Of a DNA stretch of 64,000 nucleotides, positions 1-11,591 are shown piece after piece; within the stretch, counting starts at the first letter, position 1; every line of letters starts with the position of its first letter. The notes beneath the pieces were generated by a model. That model was not told the origin of the DNA, did not search any database, and worked only from the letters and a program-made list of their open reading frames with translations. A program made the position numbers and the translations under genes. Source of the DNA: Tubulanus polymorphus (Eukaryota > Nemertea > Palaeonemertea > Tubulaniformes > Tubulanidae); contig NC_134026.1 in assembly GCF_964204645.1 (NCBI RefSeq), forward strand, positions 13,854,450 to 13,918,449. The letters run 5' to 3'.

Positions 1-149
1 AGGATTGAATTCAGTGAATAAACAAGACAATTCGATACTACGTATCTATGTCCCCCGCGATAGCCAGTATAGAATGAATGACCCCTGAAGACACTGATAT
101 TTGGTATAGAAAAATGATGAGTGTATCCAGGGATAACCATACTATGAAA

Positions 150-920
150 TATCATTTTCCTGCTATGAATGGTTATTTAAGAATTGAGTTTACAGGGTTT
201 TAGGCAAACGACGTCTACCAACCTTGACCTTTGACCCTAGAACTGCAAAATCACTAATGCACATCCTCTTCCCAGGGGTAATCATACTATGAAATAGCAT
301 TGTTCCGTTATCAATGGTTCTTCTTGAATCGTTTTTACAAGCTTTCATATGAATGATATCTAGTGACCTTGACCTTTTCCCCAAAATCAATAGGGCACAT
401 CCTCTCCCTAGGGGTAATCATATGATGTAATATCGTTGTATTGCTATCAACAGTTCTTTCTGAATCACATTCACGACACAAGGTTTCACGTGAATGACCT
501 GAAGTGACCTTGACCTTTGATCCCAGAATCAATAGGGCACATCCTCTCCCTCGGGGTAATCATTCTACGTAATATCATGGTCCTGCTATCAACGGTTCTT
601 CTTGAATGACGTTCACAAGGTTTCACATGAATATCCTGTAGTGACCTTGACCTTTGGTCCTTGGACCCCAAAATCAATAGGGCACATCCTCTGCCTAGGG
701 GTAATCATACTACGTTATATCATGGTCCTATAATCGACGGTTCTTCTTGAATCACGTTCACAAGGTTTTACATGAATGACCTGTAGTGACCTTGACCTTT
801 GATCATTGGACCCAAGAATCATTAGGGCACATCCTCTCCCTAGGGGTAATCATACTGTGTAATATCATAGTCCTGCGATCAACGGTTCTTCTTGAATCGC
901 GTTCCTACGCCGCGCGGGGA
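150..920. repeat. Tandem repeat, ~137-148 bp unit, about five copies
   Basis: A unit containing TGACCTTGACCTTTGA, then a segment reading ATAGGGCACATCCTCTCCC, then GGGGTAATCATACTA, recurs head to tail. The TGACCT block sits near 221 (half-degenerate), 364, 505, 642 and 787, giving spacings of about 143, 141, 137 and 145 bp. Short open frames on both strands here are by-products of the periodicity. The reverse complement of the block is AAAGGTCAAGGTCA, two abutting AGGTCA half-sites. The array continues off the left edge only weakly. Confidence 0.9.
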
Positions 921-1049
921 ACAATAAATGAAACGAAAATACATCTGATGATTTGGTTTATTGTTGAAGTTGGATTTTGCAGTGGAGAACTACACCAGGT
1001 ATATAAAGGTCAGACACTGACGATCTGCGCGAACCAGTTACGCGATCGC

Positions 1050-1180
1050 GTAATGATCAGTTGCGCGAGTTGTTACTTCGCGCAGCTAGGATATTTTCAT
1101 GATCAGTTGCGCAAGGTAATTAGACCGGGTACTTCGCGCAGCTGATAGTAATGATCAGCTGCGCGAGGTTATTAGACCCG
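1050..1180. repeat. Short tandem repeat, ~50 bp unit, three copies
   Basis: GATCAGYTGCGCRAG occurs at about 1055, 1101 and 1153, with TACTTCGCGCAGCT-type sequence between copies. The unit is locally G+C-rich compared with the A+T-rich flank. No coding or RNA signal is seen. Confidence 0.7.
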
Positions 1181-1189
1181 GTACGTCGT

Positions 1190-3384
1190 ACTATCAAAGA
1201 TTTCTGTTGCAGGCGCGTATATTTTATTTTACCTCTACTTAGTGCGATGATTTTTCGGGAGAGCGGGATTTCAAGTGACAATTTTTTTCAATGGATTTCC
1301 CGACGATGACAAACAGACGAGAAAAACGACAGTTTAGCAGAGAACATTAAATACACGTATACTGATCGAGAGAAAAAGTCGAGTATTAAATAAAAATTCT
1401 GTTCATCACTAATGAAATCATACACATGTAAACACTTTGACTAAACATTATATGCGAACATTATATATAAAAATATTAAAATAACACGTTAAACGTTAAC
1501 GTTAAACACCCACAGATTGAAGAGAAAAAAGGTATCTCTTTTCATGGTCTGTAGTTAGCATTTTTTAGTTTTTGGATTCATTTATTGCGCGATGTAGGAC
1601 AAAAATGATACCTTATTTCTCATTTTTCCCCAAGTTAATTTTACACATAGCCGGCCACTTATGTATAAAGTATTCAAATAATTCTACAAACAAGTAATTT
1701 TTAGACCCGACAGCTAAGAAAATGAGTTGGCGAGCATTTCTATTTGGAATTTACTTAATTACCAGGCATGAGATGGAGGCCCTAATTTTTTTGCCATAAA
1801 TTCGTTCTCCTTCCTGCATTATATATATACATCATATTTATCATTTTGCATCAATCTAATTATTAAGATTTTCTTTTTGGTCAATAAATAAGTTATTTTC
1901 TGAAGGCACCTGGCTATAACTTGATATAGCCTGAAGGCCTGACTGGCTATAACTTGATCACTCTGAATATACACATTTATCATGAATTTCTGCCGTTAAC
2001 TAATTATAAGTCCAGTATAAACTACTACGTAAATGCATTTTTAAACTCTGAAGTACCGGTCCAGTGTTGGCTCCTGAGGTAACGAACAATGAAATCATTA
2101 TAATCGGTACCGGTTTTCTTTAGTATTAGATTCGAATGCGAGTAATCTTCTTACAATAAGTAGCCAAAATGTAAAACGCAGCAGAAATTGTGGCATATGC
2201 ATGTGCATTAATTAGTAATCCCATTCGCCCATTTATTTTAAAACGCCAGCACAATGTTTGCCAATCGTACCAGGAACCCTAATTTCTTCATAATTATCGT
2301 ATGTAATTGGTCTAGAAATTCTGAATTCAAAGACTTTAATACGACAACTTCAATGAAAATCTATGATAAAGTTTATTTCATTCAAGAAACTTATTTCACT
2401 GTATGAAAAGTCGGTTTCCAGTCGGTTCCGGTAGGCTCCAGTCAGATTTAATAGGAGCCTCTTGAATCGATATAGTTGGCTTTAATAACGGTAGAGCGAA
2501 ATAAAACATACAAACTTTAAGTCCAACAAGTAGCCAGCTTCACAGTTTGGATTAAAAGCTGAATCAAAGACCATGTATCCAACTTTTGAGCCAAAGCGTT
2601 TACTTTTTCTTAGTAGCCGCAATTAACACTTATCGGCTACTTTTCTGTACATCTAAAAACAGTCACTCTGAAATAGTCTACCTTTCAATTCGGTTGGTTT
2701 TTTTCAAGAGGGTCATCCGTTGGTATTTTTAAATGCTCTCAATAGAGGCTTGCATGTATGGCAAACCAATAGTGCTGAATCAATTTAGAGTACCGGTAGA
2801 GGTAAAAGAAAACATACGAAGTTGAATAAAGAGCCAGTTTAACAGGTTGAATTAGTAACTGAACCAGATATCATAAAAGGTTCCTGGTTCCTTATTCGAA
2901 GGTGACATTTGTATAAGGTATTGAATCAGGGACCAGTACTCAGATTCACTGGGGGTATCTCTGCAAGTTGTTTTGATGGACAGAATCAAGGAATAAAGGA
3001 TGAATATCACATTTTTTCTCATATGTGTGGCTTGATAATAGATTGATGGATGTGTGTTTTCATAGACTGTGTGTTTTCATTCCTCACCCAACAACAAGAC
3101 TTAAAGACTTCCTTTGCACTAAACATGACTTTATTTTCTTGTATGATCAATAATGATTGCGGTGATAGTGATCCAATCAAGTAAGAAAAGTATTCTTGCT
3201 AAGTCTGTCCAAAAACTCCACGATTGTTCTTGTTGGTCGTCCTACAACAACGAAAAATACCCATTGAAAATTAATAAAATATAAAGTACCCCGGTAGTCA
3301 AATACCAAAAGACGATGTGAAATTTATTTGTTATTTAATGTCTTTGACATACACTCAGCAATCTTCCAGCCATGTCATTCTTTA
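1190..3384. other. No gene seen; A+T-rich intergenic sequence
   Basis: No frame with protein-like composition or splice-framed exon was recognised. A 25-bp phrase around TGGCTATAACTTGAT is duplicated at about 1911-1960. The stretch holds scattered low-complexity sequence only. Confidence 0.5.
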
Positions 3385-4605
3385 TGGCATACCCACTTGG
3401 GAAGTGGTTTCAAATGCTCAACAATCTAACACTTTCGATATTCAACGCCCCCTGGTGACCATATACAACAACCAATGACCTTGAAACTCACCACAATCAT
3501 AGAACATGTCAGCAGCTACGATGATTTTGTAATTGATTGTGATAACAAAATATGCCACGTTCCCAATTTGATATGGAAATACTGAGTTATTCTACTATTC
3601 AACGCCCCCTGGTGACCATATGCAAAACCCAATCACCTTGAAACTCACCACAATCATAGAACATGTCATGAGCCACAACTTTGCAATCGATCATGGTAAT
3701 AAAATATGCCTAGGTGCCAATATAATAAGAAAATACTAAGTTATTCTAATATTCAACGCCCCCTAGTGACTATAAAGAACAACTAATGTCCTAAAAACTC
3801 ACAACTATCATAGACGATGTCATGAGCTACAACTTTGCAATTGATTGTGGTAACAAAATATGCATAGGTACCAATAAAATATTGAAATACTAAGTTATTG
3901 TATTATTCATCGCCCCCTGGTGGCCATATACAAAAAAAGCAATGACCTTGAAACTCACCAATATCATAGAACACGTTGTCAGCTACAACCTTCCAATCAA
4001 TTGTGGTTACTAAATATGCTTAGGTATCAATATGATGTGGAAAAAATTTTTTCCCACCTACGAATGAGTACTGATGACACCTAGATGGCCGCCGATTGCG
4101 TCATAATTGGCTGATCAAAAATACCTATCTCAGGTATAAAAGATCCCTTTCCAAAGAATACCCATCACAAATTGCAAAGAAAAATGGCAAACCAGTAGGA
4201 AGCTACAGGACTCAGAATTCGGGCTAAAATTGACATTTTTGGGCACAAAAAAGGTCATAGGATGGCCATCTTGAGTCTGATCGACCCAATTTTTCTCACG
4301 CTGATGGGCCCTTGGGGGTTCCAAATATACATGAAAGATCAAGGTAATTGATCTAAGCGTCTTCAAAATTTCCCTCAAAAAGTTCAAAATGTGTAAAAAG
4401 TCGGTCGGTCTGTCAAGTCAGCCATCTTGGATCTGACCGGGCCAGTTTTGGGCTGAAGATGTGTCTAGGGTCATGTGTAACACAAATATCAAGACATTGA
4501 AGCGTCTTCAAAACTTCCCAAAATAACTGGATTCCGTCTACGGACGGACGAACGAAAAGCGAACGCAACAGCCCGCTGGTAATAAAGTCCCGAGTGGGCT
4601 AAAAA
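3385..4605 (+). mobile_element. Pearl-like / Helentron-associated non-autonomous element, copy 1
   Basis: The structure is a left flank (CCACTTGGGAAGT), four units of a ~150-155-bp core beginning AACGCCCCCTGGTGACCATA (about 3446, 3603, 3758, 3911), then a right flank with GATGGCCGCC, a GGACGGACG run and a terminal hairpin in which GCCCGCTGG pairs with GAGTGGGC. It ends in CTAA at about 4602. A tandem core between unique flanks and a 3' hairpin followed by CTRR are known traits of bivalve 'pearl' elements and of Helitron/Helentron derivatives. The assignment is by structure; no Rep/helicase is present. Confidence 0.7.
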
Positions 4606-6374
4606 CTATAGTAGAGTATTGTAGAGCAAGAACCTGGTCAATAATACCAATTTCACACAGAAATTTGGTTGCTTTCGATGACCTATATATGCCAAACATA
4701 GGACTCGTCCAACTCCCATCATGAACCCACACTTTAAGTATGAATAAATTCTGTGTAAAAATCTTCACCTTACAGCAGTAACAAGCTCCAAATTGGCAAT
4801 TTTAGACACCGGCATAACAGTGGCGGCCATCATGGATGGCCTGATTCAAAGCAGAAGGGAAAAGCTCCCGAATTGCTAATCTACTCATCAAATTAAATGT
4901 GGCGGTCATCTTTGATGACCTATATCCGCAAAAAAAAGGGTTCATTCTCCTCACACCTAAAACAAACATACCAAAATCAACCAAAAGTTAAGCCTGTAGA
5001 GCGGGAACAATATCTGCATGCCTGCCTGGACGGACAGACAGACAACACAGGTGTTTACGATACCTCTTGCATTCTTGGGTCGATGGGTAATAATAAATTT
5101 GCGTCAAACATCCCTTTGTGGACTTGGCATTTGAAGACAGAAATCCATTAAGACTTTTTTGGTAGCACAGCGCACACAGTACATGAATTCAATTCAAATT
5201 AGGTGTACCATTACACTAGATGAGCCAGTATGCCTCTGATACCCTGCCTATAAGCTATGTATGGTGCTAGAGCAATTGCTCAGGTAACAAACAGGTAAGA
5301 TTGTCTACACCAATTGAAAACTGGGGTATTGTAGCTAGGTAGATATTATTAGGTAAATAGGAATGGACCTCATACTAAGTCAAAACTTTGTACCAAGTTT
5401 TACATTTATTTCTGGAGTAATGAAGGATTTGATCATGCTAACATAGTTTCTCAATGTGGCCCCCTGCATAAAATTCGATGTTCTTAGGTGGATACTTCAA
5501 CCGTTATAGATGGATATATAATAAGAAAAGGCATGCATTTGAAATGATTATACATGTACATAGATGCGCTGAAACTATTTAATCTATCTACATGATTAAA
5601 AACCCTATACAGGCGCAATTGGTAGGAAAAATTAATCACAGCATGCGCTCTGGCTTTCAGTGTGTTGGATGACTGCTGAGCGACTACAATAACAGATGGA
5701 ATGGACTAATCACTTTACCTACCAGACATGGCTCCCTTTGAGAGATATGGGTATTCACCAGAATGGTTTTCCATTATTCCAGCAATATCTAGATGCAACC
5801 AATTTTTGTTTGTGACAAATTCCTAGAAAAAATAGATTTTGATATTCATTTTACTGTAAAAAATCGCCTAGGTCGCCTCAATTTACGAATACATCGGAGG
5901 TCTCCTTTTGCCGGCCGATTTCCACCAATAAACACGAACAATGATATAACAACGGCTGCTTTATTCTACCACAAGAGAAAAAGAGACCGCTTCTGGTCTA
6001 TTGCAGCGGTCAATCACAATCCTGACTCCCCTCCTTACGTATCGACGCTTAATCGACATCAATAGATCGTCGTTGTCCGAATGTTTGAATTTCCTGATAG
6101 GATCGTTCATCTGACTATTAATAGCCAGTGTATTGGTGATGTCTTGTCGATAAAATTTTTCAAAAACGGCGTTGGCGTGGCCATATATATGAAAGTGTCG
6201 TTTAATTTTTTTTCAATGTGATATATGAACAAGTGCCCCAATGGGCACAATGGCCAGCCTGTCAGATTTGCTTTTTATAAATGATGTAATCTGTGGGTTA
6301 TATTTATCAATATACACTCCCTGCTCAATATCATTTACATAGTAAAATCGTGTGTTAACACAGACAGCAGGAAC
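4606..6374. other. No gene seen; degenerate dispersed repeats
   Basis: Short phrases such as GCGGCCATCATGGATGGCC (about 4823) resemble other decayed non-coding elements of this genome. A 90-codon open frame at 5793-6065 shows no recognisable domain. A unit around 6236-6360 (AAGTGCCCCAATGGGCAC and the following ~120 bp) recurs near 60533. Confidence 0.45.
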
Positions 6375-7170
6375 GAATGTAATATAGAAATACTAAGTTA
6401 TTGTATTGTTCAACGCCCCTGGTGGCCATATACAAAAACCAATGAGCTTGAAACTCACCAAGATCATAGACCATGTCATGAGCTACAACTTTCCAATTGA
6501 TTGTGGTAGCAAAATATGCATAGGTACGAATGTAATATAGAAATACTAAGCAATTGTATTGTTCAACGCCCCTGGTGGCCATAAACAAAAACCAATGAGC
6601 TTGAAACTCACCTCGATCATGTCATGAGCTACAACTTTCCAATTGGATTATGGTAGCAAAATATGCTTAAGTATCAATATGATGTGGAAAAACTTTTTTT
6701 CCACCTACGAATGAGTACTGATGACCCCAAGATGGCCGCCAATTGCGTCATAATTGCCAGGTCAAAAATACCCTCTCGGATATAAAAGATCCAAAGAATA
6801 CCCATTACAAATTGCAATGAAAAATGGCACACCATTAGAAAGCTACAGGACTCAGAATTCAGGCCAAAATTGACATTTTTGGGAACAAAAAAGGTCACAG
6901 GACGGCCATCTTGAGTTCGATCGACCCAATTTTTCTCATGCCGATGGGTCCTCGGGGGATTCAAATATATACGAATGATCAAGGTTATTGATAAAAGTGT
7001 CTTCAAAATTTCCCTCGAAAACTTCAAAAATGTGTAAAAAGTGCTGATTTTGGCGAACATCTTGAATCTGACAGGGCCAGTTTTTGGCCTGAAGATGTGT
7101 CTAGTGTGGTAGATACACGTATAAACCAAATATCAAGACATTACCTTGAAGCGTCTTCAAAACTTTGGAA
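6375..7170 (+). mobile_element. Pearl-like element, copy 2 (truncated)
   Basis: About two core units (AACGCCCCTGGTGGCCATA at about 6411 and 6565) are followed by the right flank with GATGGCCGCCAATTGCGTC, ending at CAAAACTTTGG. The GGACGGACG run and terminal hairpin found in other copies are missing, so the 3' end is lost. It runs in the same orientation as copy 1. Confidence 0.7.
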
Positions 7171-7289
7171 CTCTCACGAACTATCTAGATGGTTATCTCT
7201 CGACCTCAATAGCTTCAAGACCCATCTCAAAACTACTTTGTTCCATGCAGCATACCATTAACTCTCGGAAAGCAAATTAGATTTAACAT

Positions 7290-8590
7290 TTTTTGGCAGA
7301 ATAAAATTTGATTGAATTTGCAATTCGAGCACATGGCTAATTAGCATATCATGGTCATACACCCCATTTGGTAAAACCTATTTTTTCGCGAACCTTGCGC
7401 AATTGTCAAGGATGAATTTTCTGTAGAGCAAATAAAAATTCCTCCCAAACACCCAATCAACTAAAGATTTCATAGAAATCGATCTTGAAATACAATTTTA
7501 AATCTTAAAATAAAACCCGGAAGTAAAACAGTAGACGATACTGCGGGTTCACGTGAACACCTGATTTCTGTAAACGAAATGTTGGTTGTGACAAAATTGT
7601 TCAGACGGTTTTAGGTGGTAATAAGTGCGGAAACGTAACGACCATGGTCGACTTATTCGATGAAATCAGGCCTATGTGATATCCAAATTTTGACTTTTTT
7701 ATTCTCCAGACCTCCCTGATATAGAAATAAAAAATGTTGGTGGTACGAAAGTGCAATCACAGCGCCGACGGCGACAGAGCAGTGTCAGAGATCGGCGGAG
7801 TGAAAATTGATGTGGACGAACACGAAGAAGTAGGCTATTGCGCTACTTGTATCGTGAAAACTCCTGGCGCGTCCCGACGCTTTTCGTTGATTAAGTAATA
7901 CAAATATCATGCAATGGGTTTTCACAATCTACCCCCGGTATTTCCCGGATTTCAATATCACTCCAAAATTCAAAGAAACCTCGAAATATCGAACCGGAAC
8001 ACTTCCGGTAAGTATCCGCGGCTGCCCAACCGGGAAACTTATTTGTTTCAATAGATCATCATCAGGATAGGATCCATCATCTTCACCTGTCAAGGGATTC
8101 GAACCCACTAAGCTAAAGCCTTGCCAGAATCGGGTCGGGCCAATCACAGCGCTTGTAACAAACCACATTAGGCTTCTGTGGAATTTCCCAGTAAATGGGC
8201 CAATCAGCGAACAAATAGCGAACGCGGAAGTATTGTCGCGTGTTGATACATGAAGTCATGCGCAAAAGCGCCAGTAATGAAATCACGATAATTCACGTGA
8301 ACAGCTGCTGATATTTTCAGATAAACCAATCACAGGGAAGACACAACTTCCTGATTGGCTGATAAAAATTGAAATTTTAACTTTCGTGAAAAATGCAGAA
8401 AACATTTTTATGAAACCCTATTTCAAAATTCTGCTCCCTACAATCCCGAGAATGGATTATGCTTAAATACGTGATTTGTTCGAATATGCCCTCACTTGGC
8501 AAGCAAAAGAGCCTTTTGTATGGAAACCATGTCATTTAAATTCGCTCCATTTGTATAGTTATAGGCTTAGCCTACGGCTGGCCTAATAAA
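7290..8590. repeat. Dispersed repeat family X, copy 1
   Basis: Phrases of this segment recur in the same order at about 34740-35125 and 60830-61370: AGAATAAAATTTGATTGAAT, then a run around CTTGAAATACAATTTTAAAT, GGGTTCACGTGAACACCTG, and GGAAACCATGTCATTTAAAT with AGCCTACGGCTGGCC. A GGGTTCGAATCCC tRNA-type B box lies on the minus strand near 8098 but no full cloverleaf accompanies it. No coding frame was recognised. Confidence 0.6.
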
Positions 8591-8680
8591 TTGGAGTGCA
8601 AATCATTGACAAATGTTTGTGTTGATGGTTGGCAACTCGTAGCGTCACAACAAAGGGCGACTCCCTGCTGTAGCAGTTTA

Positions 8681-9476
8681 AAGGCTGGCTTATGTCGACA
8701 AGCAACGCGACGCCTACCGACTCCTACCGACGCAACTGAGAGCAACCGCCATCGCAGCCCAGCTTATGTTGACTGCGCTCCGATTCGCAGCAACTGAGGC
8801 CGACTAGCGGGATATGAGATCCTCCCAGTTGCTTCCCTGCTTATGTCGGTTGCGATTACTAGCAACTGCAACGGCTCAAATGGTCACGTGATAAGCATTT
8901 TGAGAATAAATTTGAATTATTAGGAAATATATTTCTATTAGAAAAGCTATTTCTTTAAGACTTTGATCTTTCTGATTCTGTTTTGAATACAACGTGCTAG
9001 CGACATCATATAAAGATGGCCGCTCACACCATAATTCTACCAATTTCGTTTCTAGATCTTCGGTCCAGTCCTCTGCCATGCTGAAGGTTTGGTTTACGTT
9101 TTGAACTACTTGAATTTGAAATTTTATGACTAATTACGAATGACGCTAACTTGTGGTGATAATTTGTACTATGTATATGCGGTCTTTCATTGGCTGGAAC
9201 CCCTGCGCTCAGTTCCGTCGCGTCGCAGGTGAGCTTATGTCGGCTGCGATCGAAAGCAACTGCCCGCCTACCGTAGGCCGGAGTAGAACATGGGCAACTA
9301 GCCGGATACGGCTTGCGACGAGTCGGTAGGCGTCGCGTTGCCGTCGCAAGCCGGCTTATGTCGAACCGATTGAGGAGCAACTGGCGGCCTCTCGTAGGCC
9401 GCTAGTTGCCGCTAATCGGCGATCAACCCAGTTGCATCGGTAGGCGTCGCGTTGCTTGTCGACATAAGCCAGCCTT
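8681..9476. mobile_element. TIR DNA transposon derivative (796 bp) with 40-bp perfect TIRs
   Basis: The left end starts AAGGCTGGCTTATGTCGACA and the right end is its exact reverse complement for 40 bp, reaching CGACGCCTACCGA. The element is flanked by TA on both sides (8679-8680 and 9477-9478). Sub-terminal phrases such as AGCTTATGTCGGCTGCGAT are also inverted. The interior holds the start of a minus-strand MADF-like open frame. The association of MADF/Myb-type second proteins with PIF/Harbinger-type transposons is known; the superfamily here is not proven, since Harbingers normally make 3-bp duplications. Confidence 0.8.
8876..9079 (-). CDS. MADF-like DNA-binding domain, N-terminal exon remnant
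   Basis: Reading from ATG at 9079 leftwards gives a 67-residue frame whose first ~45 residues match the start of a MADF (Myb/SANT-like) domain. Residues about 5-45 contain WTEDLETKLVELWCERPSLY, then a Tyr-containing segment and SLKEIA, i.e. the first two helices and the x-EIA motif. MADF domains bind DNA and occur in transposon accessory proteins and host regulators. After about residue 45 the frame degenerates into hydrophobic sequence, so an intron or decay begins there. It lies wholly inside the 796-bp TIR element, which suggests a leftover first exon from the autonomous parent, or a captured one. The domain call is moderately sure; function is unknown. Confidence 0.6.
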   Translation of the reverse strand: MAEDWTEDLETKLVELWCERPSLYDVASTLYSKQNQKDQSLKEIAFLIEIYFLIIQIYSQNAYHVTI

Positions 9477-9479
9477 TAG

Positions 9480-9880
9480 CTAGACGGTAGTCAGTAACCT
9501 GACTGTGGTTCAGTTTCACGATCGGATATTTTCATAAACCAGAGTCAGGAATGGGAAGGTCATTTTTCAATGAAATCTTCGTGAGTCAATTTGATTCACG
9601 AGTAATTTGCCTGTCATTTTATTGTCTCTTAAGATATCCGTCTAATTTTTGTTGTAATCAACGCACAACAGATTCGTAGTTTGTTTGATACCTAAAACTC
9701 CTCACCTGACGATCTTAATCCATGTGCACATCGGCCGTAAAGTGAGAGTAAATTTCCGTCGATTCGATGGCGGCCATTTTGAAAACGTGTGGAGGGTGCT
9801 GGCACCTGTGGACTGAGGCCAGGACCACAACACAAACTAACGAAACGACGAAATTGAAAAAAATTAAGAAATCAACACTT
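9480..9880. other. No gene seen
   Basis: A frame opening ATGGCGGCCATTTTG at 9767 runs into the palindromic tandem repeat and has no protein-like composition. Nothing else is recognised. Confidence 0.4.
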
Positions 9881-10090
9881 ATTAGGGTTTTCTGTTATTT
9901 CACAGAAAACCCTATTGATATCCGCGTGATTATTAGGGTTTTCTGTTACATCACAGAAAACCCTATTGAGATTCGCGTGTTTCTTATTATTAGGGTTTTC
10001 TGTTATTTCACAGAAAACCCTATTGATATCCGCGTGATTATTAGGGTTTTCTGTTATTTCACAGAAAACCCTATTGATATCCGCGTGATT
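9881..10090. repeat. Hairpin-containing tandem repeat, four copies of ~51-58 bp
   Basis: Each unit contains TAGGGTTTTCTGT, a 6-bp spacer (TATTTC or TACATC) and ACAGAAAACCCTA, a 13-bp perfect inverted repeat, followed by TTGATATCCGCGTGATTAT. Four copies are followed by (ATT)n. Related single copies occur near 32473 and 53370, and a TTTCTGC/GCAGAAA variant near 49990. Because the unit is nearly palindromic, both strands show open frames; these are not genes. Confidence 0.85.
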
Positions 10091-11208
10091 ATTATTATTA
10101 TTATTTTCTTCCACACTATTTTTACCAAAAGAACATAGGCTTTGTTACCTTACCGCTGTTTCATATACAATCCATATAATATCGTTCAGCTTACTGAGAT
10201 CTACAAATAGCCCGCGTGTTTTTTCACGAATCATCGTTATAAAAGCGCTGTCGGGCCGTAAACATCAAAAATTTAGCCCCATTCAATGGGGCGACATGTT
10301 TTTCGAGTCGTCATCCCGAAATCAACCCGCAGGCCGACTGTCACTTCGATTATCAATTCAAGTATAAATGAACTAATTTATTGCCGCAGACTTCACATTC
10401 AGTCGCGGTCTTCAAACAGTGATTTTAACAATAGCCCATTTTCCTCATCAGATCATATTACCGATACACTGGAAATTTACTACTTTAGATTTTAAAAGCA
10501 CTGTCGAGCCGTAAACATCGACGAATCGACGTGTGTTACTACATCGTCGATCCGGGGATCAGCTGCGAGTTTCTCCTCATCATGAGAATCAAATCGAGTA
10601 CAAATTAATTTATTACTACCAGTGATTTGGCTGCGGGTTTCAAGGAGTTTAACAATACCTATTTTTTTTCCGAATTAACCGTGTATTTACTAAGATAAAT
10701 CTTTAGTGTACCGGGGAATCGTAGGCCTAAACTAAACACGCCGAAGAGATATAGCGGAGACAAGCTGTTATTGTAACCGTCGATCTGTGAAGGTAAATCC
10801 GATTCTCCGCCATCTGTAACCGGCTGGTTGTTGTGTCGGTAGGCTGGCTGGGGAACTAGCAATTACACCAGCGGTACAGGATTCCATCCATCAGGAACAA
10901 CAAGGCAGTTAAACCTTATACGTACAATCTTTATTGCATCCCGGAATGAGAATGATTATCATAGCTTTACATAGTCTTTATATACAGAATCATGAGTATA
11001 ATGCGAGAACTAGGGGTCAGACAAGTTGTAGACATCAGGACTCACAAACAAACACCTAGTGACATGTTTGAGAGACATTAATTAATTATCGATGAGCACT
11101 GACTATAGCTAATTATCGTGAAAACATGTTGAGTAATGTCACACGTTGATTACGACCTTAAAGCACATATTGACACTATAGTCATAAGTTATATTATTAT
11201 TATTATTT

Positions 11209-11242
<34 letters not shown>

Positions 11243-11590
11243 CATTAATATGTAGTAGAGCTATGAAATATTATGAACTGTTCGATATGACATTGTAGAT
11301 CTATATGATTATGAAATATGCAAATTATATCAGGGTGACATTATGTCGACGAGGTATCAAAATAAAAGAATATATTACTTTATTCGGCCGCGGGCTTCAA
11401 ACTCTATATCAATACCATCAATACTCTATATTTCCTACAGTACATACCGATCATTGTCAAATCCACAAGGTATTTACTAAAAACAAGTATATAACACACT
11501 CATTTCCGTATGCTGGACTCACACTTGACATATATATGCAAATGAGAGCGACTTTGTGACAAAACGAAAAAACTAAAATAACGCGACAAA
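10091..11590. repeat. Repeat module E, copy 1 (split by a solo LTR)
   Basis: From TTATTTTCTTCCACACTATT through TATGTCGACGAGGTATC to the first minisatellite unit, this matches 18450-19780 in order. The second copy lacks the 10772-11340 LTR and so gives the empty site, and it contains an extra ~400-bp block at 19317-19720. No coding frame is recognised. Confidence 0.75.
10772..11340 (-). mobile_element. Solo LTR, family L, copy A (569 bp), TSD TTAT
   Basis: Boundaries come from comparison with the empty site near 19133: GCTGTTAT is followed by TGTAACCGTCG and the insertion ends CAGGGTGACA before TTATGTCGACG. The 4-bp duplication TTAT is at 10768-10771 and 11341-11344, and the ends are TG...CA. 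Read on the minus strand it has a TATATAAAG box (10984-10976) and an AATAAA signal about 41 bp downstream (10935-10930), the normal LTR order. An (ATT)n tract lies at about 11190-11245. A second copy is at 30867. No internal retroelement sequence accompanies it. Confidence 0.85.
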
Positions 11591-11591
11591 A

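Noticed and set aside
5793-6065. 90-codon open frame
   Set aside because: No domain, no splice framing, no poly(A) context; length is expected by chance in this much sequence.
8085-8135. tRNA gene (GGGTTCGAATCCC on the minus strand)
   Set aside because: A-box-like and B-box-like words are almost adjacent, with no anticodon arm between them; at most a tRNA-derived scrap.
9024-9380. 118-codon minus-strand frame
   Set aside because: It runs through the terminal inverted repeat of the MADF-containing element and is basic low-complexity sequence created by the repeat.
9881-10090. Plant-type telomere repeat (TAGGGTTT)
   Set aside because: The word occurs only once per 51-58-bp hairpin unit and is part of an inverted repeat, not a tandem heptamer.
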